Both the position numbers and the translations under genes were made by a program. Below are positions 58,266-64,000 of a stretch of 64,000 nucleotides of DNA, in pieces. Location of the stretch: assembly GCA_008973525.1 (NCBI GenBank), contig WACJ01000253.1, positions 248,001 through 312,000 on the forward strand. The letters are read 5' to 3'. The notes under the pieces are model-generated. The model was not told where the DNA came from and searched no databases. It was given only the letters and a program-made list of their open reading frames with translations. How positions within the stretch are numbered: position 1 is the stretch's first letter; every line of letters starts with the position of its first letter. This DNA is from Stenopsyche tienmushanensis. Its lineage: Eukaryota > Arthropoda > Insecta > Trichoptera > Stenopsychidae.

Positions 58266-60013
58266 AATTCTATTTTTTTTTCGAACTTTTTGAGACGCAT
58301 TTCATCGCAAACAGTCATAGTCTATATTTTATTATAATATTGAATTAAAAATATATTGTAATTTAATGAGATTTTGTTGAATAAAAATTATTAAGCTCAA
58401 TTTAAAACTGCTTATACGATAGGAAACAGGTTAAGAATTTTATTCCTTTTTTTTTTTGGATTTGGCTTGAAGTATTTTTTCCATGTCAATATTTGAGAGT
58501 AGTTTTGAGAGGCGGTTCTGTAGCTTCATCGTTTTAATGAGACTAATTTCGAGACTAGTAGATTCACACGCGAATGCAAGAAATACCGGCTTCACCCTCT
58601 AAAAAATTGAAGTTTTATCTTCATCTCCCGAAAATGGAACCATTCGAAGCTGCTTTAAATACTAATTAAAATATGAGGAAACGTCGAGTCTCTCCTTTTC
58701 AGGGCATACTTCCATTTCGGAAAGTAAATATTTACGCTACTAGTTCACTTTACAAATTCTGAAAAAGTACTTAAGTGAAGCACTTTTTGTGCTGCTAAGT
58801 TTCAGGGAATACAGTGGAATGGAGTTGTTTTAATATTTTTTATGTCGTACATGACACTGAAGCCTTTTTGTTACCTTGGCGATGATTTTCTGGCATTAAA
58901 GATATCTCATTGCTCTATATCAGAGTATTAATGAAATCTAATAAGCAACGGTATCATAATTGGAATTCTGGGAAAGCATGTCCCTACATATTTTCCCATT
59001 TTCACAATACGTCAAAACCCAATAACTAGCGCTTAGGATTAATACTCATAATATTTTTAAAATCGCCGAAATTTGCGGATTTGATGCGCATTTTCGCACA
59101 CATGCGGGTTTGACATATCTTCAAATGAAATCCTCCATCAGATATTTAGATCTATCCACATTTTGAAGTTGTTTACTTAAATCCCTCGGAACACAAAGAC
59201 ATCAATCATTGAATCTATTCGCGTTTGCTCGTGGCCCTTTGATGCTTTCTCTTATCTGTAACGAGTCATCTTTGAACCCGCCTCATTTACAAACGCTTAT
59301 TTTCATAGCATAAATGGCATTTTAATCGGTTAACTAGTCTTTGTTGTGCGTGTTTTTAATTTTTAATTAATTGCTATATTTTTATAAATTGATCCTGGAG
59401 AAAGGGTCAAAAGGTGATAAATCTAACAATGAAGTTAAGATAGTATGAGGTAGATTTTTTAATCGTTGTGTATATAACACATTAAAAATTAATTTAAATT
59501 GAAACAGCATACTTTTTCGAACTCGAATTCGGATTTCGACAGGTGGATTCTATTATCATCATAGCTATTGTCCCTTGATAATGAGGGTCAGAGTTGTGAT
59601 CAGTGCCTTTCGTAGAGTCTTGGTTTGTTCAACTGGAAAATGAGCTTTTTCTACCTGAGATTTCGAAGAATCGAAAAAATGAAGCATGTATTCTGGAAAA
59701 AATAGATTAAGCCTGAGAGAAACATTGGAGCAGATGAATATATTATAATTGATAAAGACGGTCTCATTTGCACCCTATTTTCTAGGTTGTAATTAGAATC
59801 AATAGAGCTCTAAATTGATTCCGATGGTTTATATATTAAACTAATTGTAATGTAGATGTTGAGAAATGAGCCCAAAGTGATCGGCGAATCATTCAGTAAT
59901 CGTGGAATCAAATATTGTACCAGGTCAGTCCAAAAATTCGTGCGCATATTTGACAATTTTTTAAATAGTGTAAATAAAACATCATTTAACATTAGATTTC
60001 GAACCTGTCATCT
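58266..60013. other. No recognisable gene
   Basis: AT-rich non-coding sequence; nothing recognised on either strand. Confidence 0.45.
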
Positions 60014-60882
60014 ATTGTAAGTAGGAAATCCAATCCCGGGATCTCAGACAGTTTTAGGTGCTCTTGAGTTCCGGGAATAGTAAACGTAATCTCGAAAAAT
60101 TCTGGATTTAAATTTTTATTTAACATAAATCGTACACCTCATCAGTACGATGAAGGCTATCAAATCGAGACATTTCCGCCGAAATCTGGACGCTTGGAAA
60201 TAGTGGCGTAACTACAAATTGGCGAGATTAGGGGCAGTAACTGTCAAATTGTTATATTAACCTTTCCCTACCGGTGATGTATTTACTACACCTCGACTTG
60301 AATAATGGAAATATCGATATGAAATATAATAGATACAGGGTTCAGAATTTTTGCATTCCTTTGTAATATAATTACAAATCACATAAAAGTATTATAGTAT
60401 ATAAGTATTCATCTGCAGCGACGGAAATAAATAATTTGTCGGGAAATCGGGAATTTTGCGATTTTTAGTCCGTATCTCAGCAGAAAAGAATTTTATCAGT
60501 CACATTGATGGTGTTATACGAAAACGGGGGCTCACGCGGTCATCAACTCGAACTAGCATTTAAATATCATATAAGAAAATACCTCAAACGAATGGCTACC
60601 AAAATCAAATCCAGACTAAATGACGAAATTTTGCAAATTATTGGGTCCTTGAAAGCACACTTTCCACGCACATATTTCTTGCATTTAGGTTCAGGTCGTG
60701 GTAGGTTTAGTGTTAAACAAATGGACTTATTAATAATTTTTAATCAAATTTATCAATGTAATTTCTTAAACTATTGAAAATCCTAGTCACGGGATCCCGA
60801 TATTGATCCCGGGATGGTCTAATGCAATCCCGAAATCCCGGGATCGAAATTTCGGCTCGGGATTGGATTCCCTAATTGTGAG
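60014..60882 (+). mobile_element. GGGATCCC-rich hAT-like MITE, copy 4, full length with target duplication
   Basis: Ends TAGGAAATCCAATCCCGGG (60022) and, in reverse complement from 60874, TAGGGAATCCAATCCCGAG agree at 17 of 19 bases. The flanking octamers ATTGTAAG (60014-60021) and ATTGTGAG (60875-60882) agree at 7 of 8, which is the hAT duplication length. The element is 853 bp. It carries a 90-codon ORF (60505-60777) in a segment that copy 3 lacks. I do not recognise that ORF as transposase. It is non-autonomous; an autonomous partner is not in the window, and the intact Buster element has different ends. Confidence 0.75.
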
Positions 60883-61114
60883 GCTACTATTTTTACAGGG
60901 ATATCTAATATAATGTTTTATATCTACATCGTGTATCTATTGGGTATTTGTAAAAATGGTCCTTTTTGCCTATTAGTAAAATATATATGTATGTAGAGTA
61001 TACGTTTTAATATGTTTATTAGTTTTATTATGGCTATGTTAACTTATTTTTGAAGGATCCAATATATTTAACAATTTTATTTCTTTTCAATAGGCGCTAG
61101 AAGTTAGCAGTATG

Positions 61115-61260
61115 TTCGGAAGTTTTCAGATAGGAGGGCAAAGCACACGGTTAAACCTCTTAAATAAAAGACAAAAGGTCATTATCGTTCGATCCCACTC
61201 GAGTCCCACGGGATATGACCCGAATGCCTTCGAATAAATAACTCGTTACAAAACAATCGC
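61115..61260 (+). mobile_element. Possible tRNA-derived SINE fragment
   Basis: CGTTCGATCCC at 61186-61196 matches the B box GGTTCRANNCC at all but the first base and follows a tRNA-like AAAAGGTCATTAT. Upstream GAGGGCAAAGCACACGG resembles a D-arm with a worn A box. It does not fold as a full tRNA by eye. Confidence 0.35.
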
Positions 61261-64000
61261 TTCACCCTGCCAGGATTATGTGATTTCGATACTTTATTCA
61301 TGGATTCCGATTTTTTTATTCGCTGTATACCACCCTTGTGCAAAGATACACGCTGCCTTGTGGATTACCCATTGTGCGCGCTAAATAAAATGTAACAAAA
61401 CACGTTTTGTTCGTTCGTCCCTAAAGATATTGTATTAATCAAGAAATGTATTAAATTATTTAGAGTGCTCATAAGTGGGAGTACTTTGTTGAAATTTAAA
61501 TTTCCTGTAATAATACGTTCGAATATTTCCAATGTAAACGCAATCCCGCTGAAAATTTTGCCAATCCGCCGAGAATCCGAGGAATTAAAATTTAATTACT
61601 TTCTTAAGAAATTAATATTAAATTTAAGTCCTCGAGATCAATAATGTCACTATTCGTCGGTCTTATGAATTAAATAAGTCGGAAGGCTTCAAGGCGTGGA
61701 GTTTTCTAACACCTGGAAATTCCTCAAATGAGATCCTTACTGTCGTCTGCATTCACGTTTATCTCGTTACTTTTGCTGGAGTTTCACGCCCTCGTTCCAA
61801 GTTTGACTAACTCTGACAGAAACTTAAGATAATTGCTCGGTAATGTCAGCTCCAAATCAAGTGATCGTTTGCTCTGAAAACAGGCGATGAAAAGTTCACA
61901 TTAATTGAATGAAAGAAGCTAAGTCCTTCAACCTCGATGGAAACAATCCACTTATGAATTTTGAAGGCCTAAATATTAAACGAATTTAATTCAAAGTCCT
62001 TCTTATATACTCAATTATATTTTATGAAATAAAATAGTATAATAGTTCTGTGTAAGTTAGTGTAGCAAGGCAGTTTCAACGCATGCGCAGTGAATAAAGC
62101 AGTTACATTCAATTATTTTAAAATTCCTCTTTGTTATAAAATGGTTGTATGATATCACATGACGACTTTAGATTATATTGGTATCGATCCAGGTTTGTGA
62201 TGACTGTGATGATGATTGAAGATCAAACAATTTAAAAATAATAATAATTTTGTCAATAAAAAATCTTATTTAAACAATATTTTCCTATCTTAAACTTTGG
62301 AAGAAAATGCGAAATAAGCATACCAAAAAACTACCCTCTTAGAAAAGTTTACCCAAGAATAAGAAGAGCCTTTGTTTTATTACGCCATGTGGCAGTTAAA
62401 ACATATATGAGTCTCATAGGTGATTAGAATGATTTTAAATTATTGTCACTGTCCAGCGTTTGATAAATTCTTCCTGGCATAGAATGTATTCACACACATA
62501 TTTTATTTATCGAGGAAAAAAATCCACATTTCGTCTTTCATTCGTTATGTATCGATAAAATGGCATTGCGAATATTTTTGTGCCAAACAATCATATGCAC
62601 GCAACGCTACGTTAATACGTCAAATGTCTTTTCAGCGGAAAAATCACTATTTATTCGGTTTTAACACATAAAAGCTCCACTGTACCGATATCTGCCACAA
62701 AAGCTCTGCTGAAAAATCAGTCCGCTACTGACGATTGAAATTTTCACATCAGTGCCGAGGCGCAAACATAAATAATTTACAGGCTGAAAATTTGTAATTC
62801 CTATACAGTTCCGTAACAATTATAAATTTGGATGTAAATTCACGGTACGTGGCGGGGTAAGGCTTACGGTCTCCGTATAGGCGAAAATTATTCGCGCGTA
62901 AGTCATCACTCTTGTGTTATTAATGTCACGTTTCACAAGCTATCATATCCATATCTAATATTCCCGGTGGGATTGAGCAGGAAGTTGTTGTGTACCAGAA
63001 ACTAACTTGTTTTGGACGCCCACGGGCTTTCCAACTTCGTCCTTCCTCCAGTCTATTCTCAAGACGCTATTTACACCAAAGACTTAACGCAAGAAACAAT
63101 TTCTTTTAGAATTACACAAAAGCCAATATTAAATAAAGCCTACAATGTTCTATAGTATTTAAATTACAAGATCGAAAACAACAAATAAAACCCATTTTGT
63201 CGAATATTTATCTAAAAAAACAACAACAACAGCGGGCTGCCCAAGGGTCGTTTATTATAAAATCAATCGAGCCGGGAATACGACATTCCCCAAGCAATTT
63301 CAAATCGATAGGTTTCTCTCTGCTCTTAAACATAAAATGACTTTAAAATGCATTTCGACTGGTTACATATTGCATTGGCATTCAACAAATGAGATGCATC
63401 CATATTATACACCCGTCAACACAACGATACGGCCAAAATCAATTCAACCGACAGAGTGAATCGTTTCATTGAAAACTGTGATTTTGATGCTTTTCTTTTA
63501 GCACATATTTATATTATATAACCATCAGTGATGGTCCATCACATAGTCAATTATGGAAATATAAGCAATTTAAAATACATTGGCGGATAACAACTTTTAT
63601 GATATTTTTAATATGACATACAATTGAAAAGTCGTATTTGTTACTCATCATATGAACATTGACTATTAAACTTAGTCATGGATTTTATAACTGCATTTAA
63701 TTCCAAAGTAATAAATACAATATTTTAAAAAGACGCTAAATGCACCTGTTATTTGTGCAATTGCTTTAATTAAATTTTCTTATATGATTATCAGACGTAC
63801 ACAATAAAACAAACATAATACTAGAAATTATGATATGTACATGGATAATCAGACAACTCCCGAAAAGCACATGAGGTGTTATATACATAGGTCAAGATTA
63901 AAGAAACAAAACTCTCTAAAGCGATAAGCATGATGCTTGTGTCTTAACTATCAAAACAAACAAACGCCTGAAAATGGAGTTTAAGAAAGTTTGTAACACG
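61261..64000. other. No recognisable gene
   Basis: AT-rich non-coding sequence to the window end. (CAA)n-like bases lie at about 63221-63232. No repeat relation to the rest of the window was found. Confidence 0.45.

Noticed and set aside
1..64000. CRISPR array, defence operon, viral or bacterial gene cluster
   Set aside because: No regularly spaced identical repeats, no dense same-strand gene runs and no recognisable prokaryotic or viral structural genes; composition and element types are those of an arthropod genome.

Overview
The window looks like AT-rich, gene-poor arthropod (most likely insect) nuclear DNA. The evidence is the long non-coding stretches, the absence of prokaryotic gene packing, and the mix of transposable-element types: an R1-like LINE end, an RTE-like 3' tail, a hAT element of the Buster type, Tc1/mariner relics, a Helitron-type 5' end, a pogo-like MITE and a tRNA-Leu primer binding site. 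I cannot name the order or species. I recognise no host protein-coding gene, rRNA, intact tRNA or CRISPR array. The window could be intergenic DNA or part of a long intron.

The only intact gene is a 643-codon hAT transposase at 47551-49482. It lies inside a complete 2.7-kb element (46845-49570) with matching terminal inverted repeats and a perfect 8-bp target duplication (CGCTACAC, central TA as in Buster hATs). Everything else is decayed or non-autonomous mobile DNA.

Layout: 1-330 is the 3' end of a non-LTR retrotransposon. A GGGATCCC-rich hAT-like MITE family occurs at 1739, 17237, 26012 (minus strand) and 60022; the last copy is full length with a 7/8-matching target duplication. 3455 and 29655 are related repeats, the second ending in an RTE-like tail. 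6605-7030 is a tRNA-derived SINE-like unit with partial relatives at 34785, 42395 and 52265. 7639-11866 is bounded by matching 24-bp mariner-type inverted repeats and carries a transposase remnant at its right end. 13950-14215 and 55387-55640 are mariner transposase relics, and 17831-18262 is a Tc1-like relic. 15361-15491 is a possible TTAA-flanked MITE. 20028-21228 is a nested cluster: a pogo-like MITE holding a foldback MITE, followed by a possible LTR end with three successive tRNA-Leu-type primer binding sites. 32981-34525 is a broken second hAT transposase with both readable catalytic positions mutated. 53648 onwards is a Helitron-like 5' end.

Outside these, a few patches stand out without a family assignment: a GC-rich island (about 40060-40320), a TGACGCA heptamer cluster (43692-43826), GC-rich patches at 24405-24640 and 42970-43145, a TATA/initiator pair near 41337, and a 39-codon ORF with a signal-peptide-like start (16344-16463). 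I did not find a convincing new multi-gene system. The most interesting items are the probably young hAT-Buster copy with its apparent stop-codon loss, the triplicated primer binding site, and MITE copies that share ends but carry different interiors.
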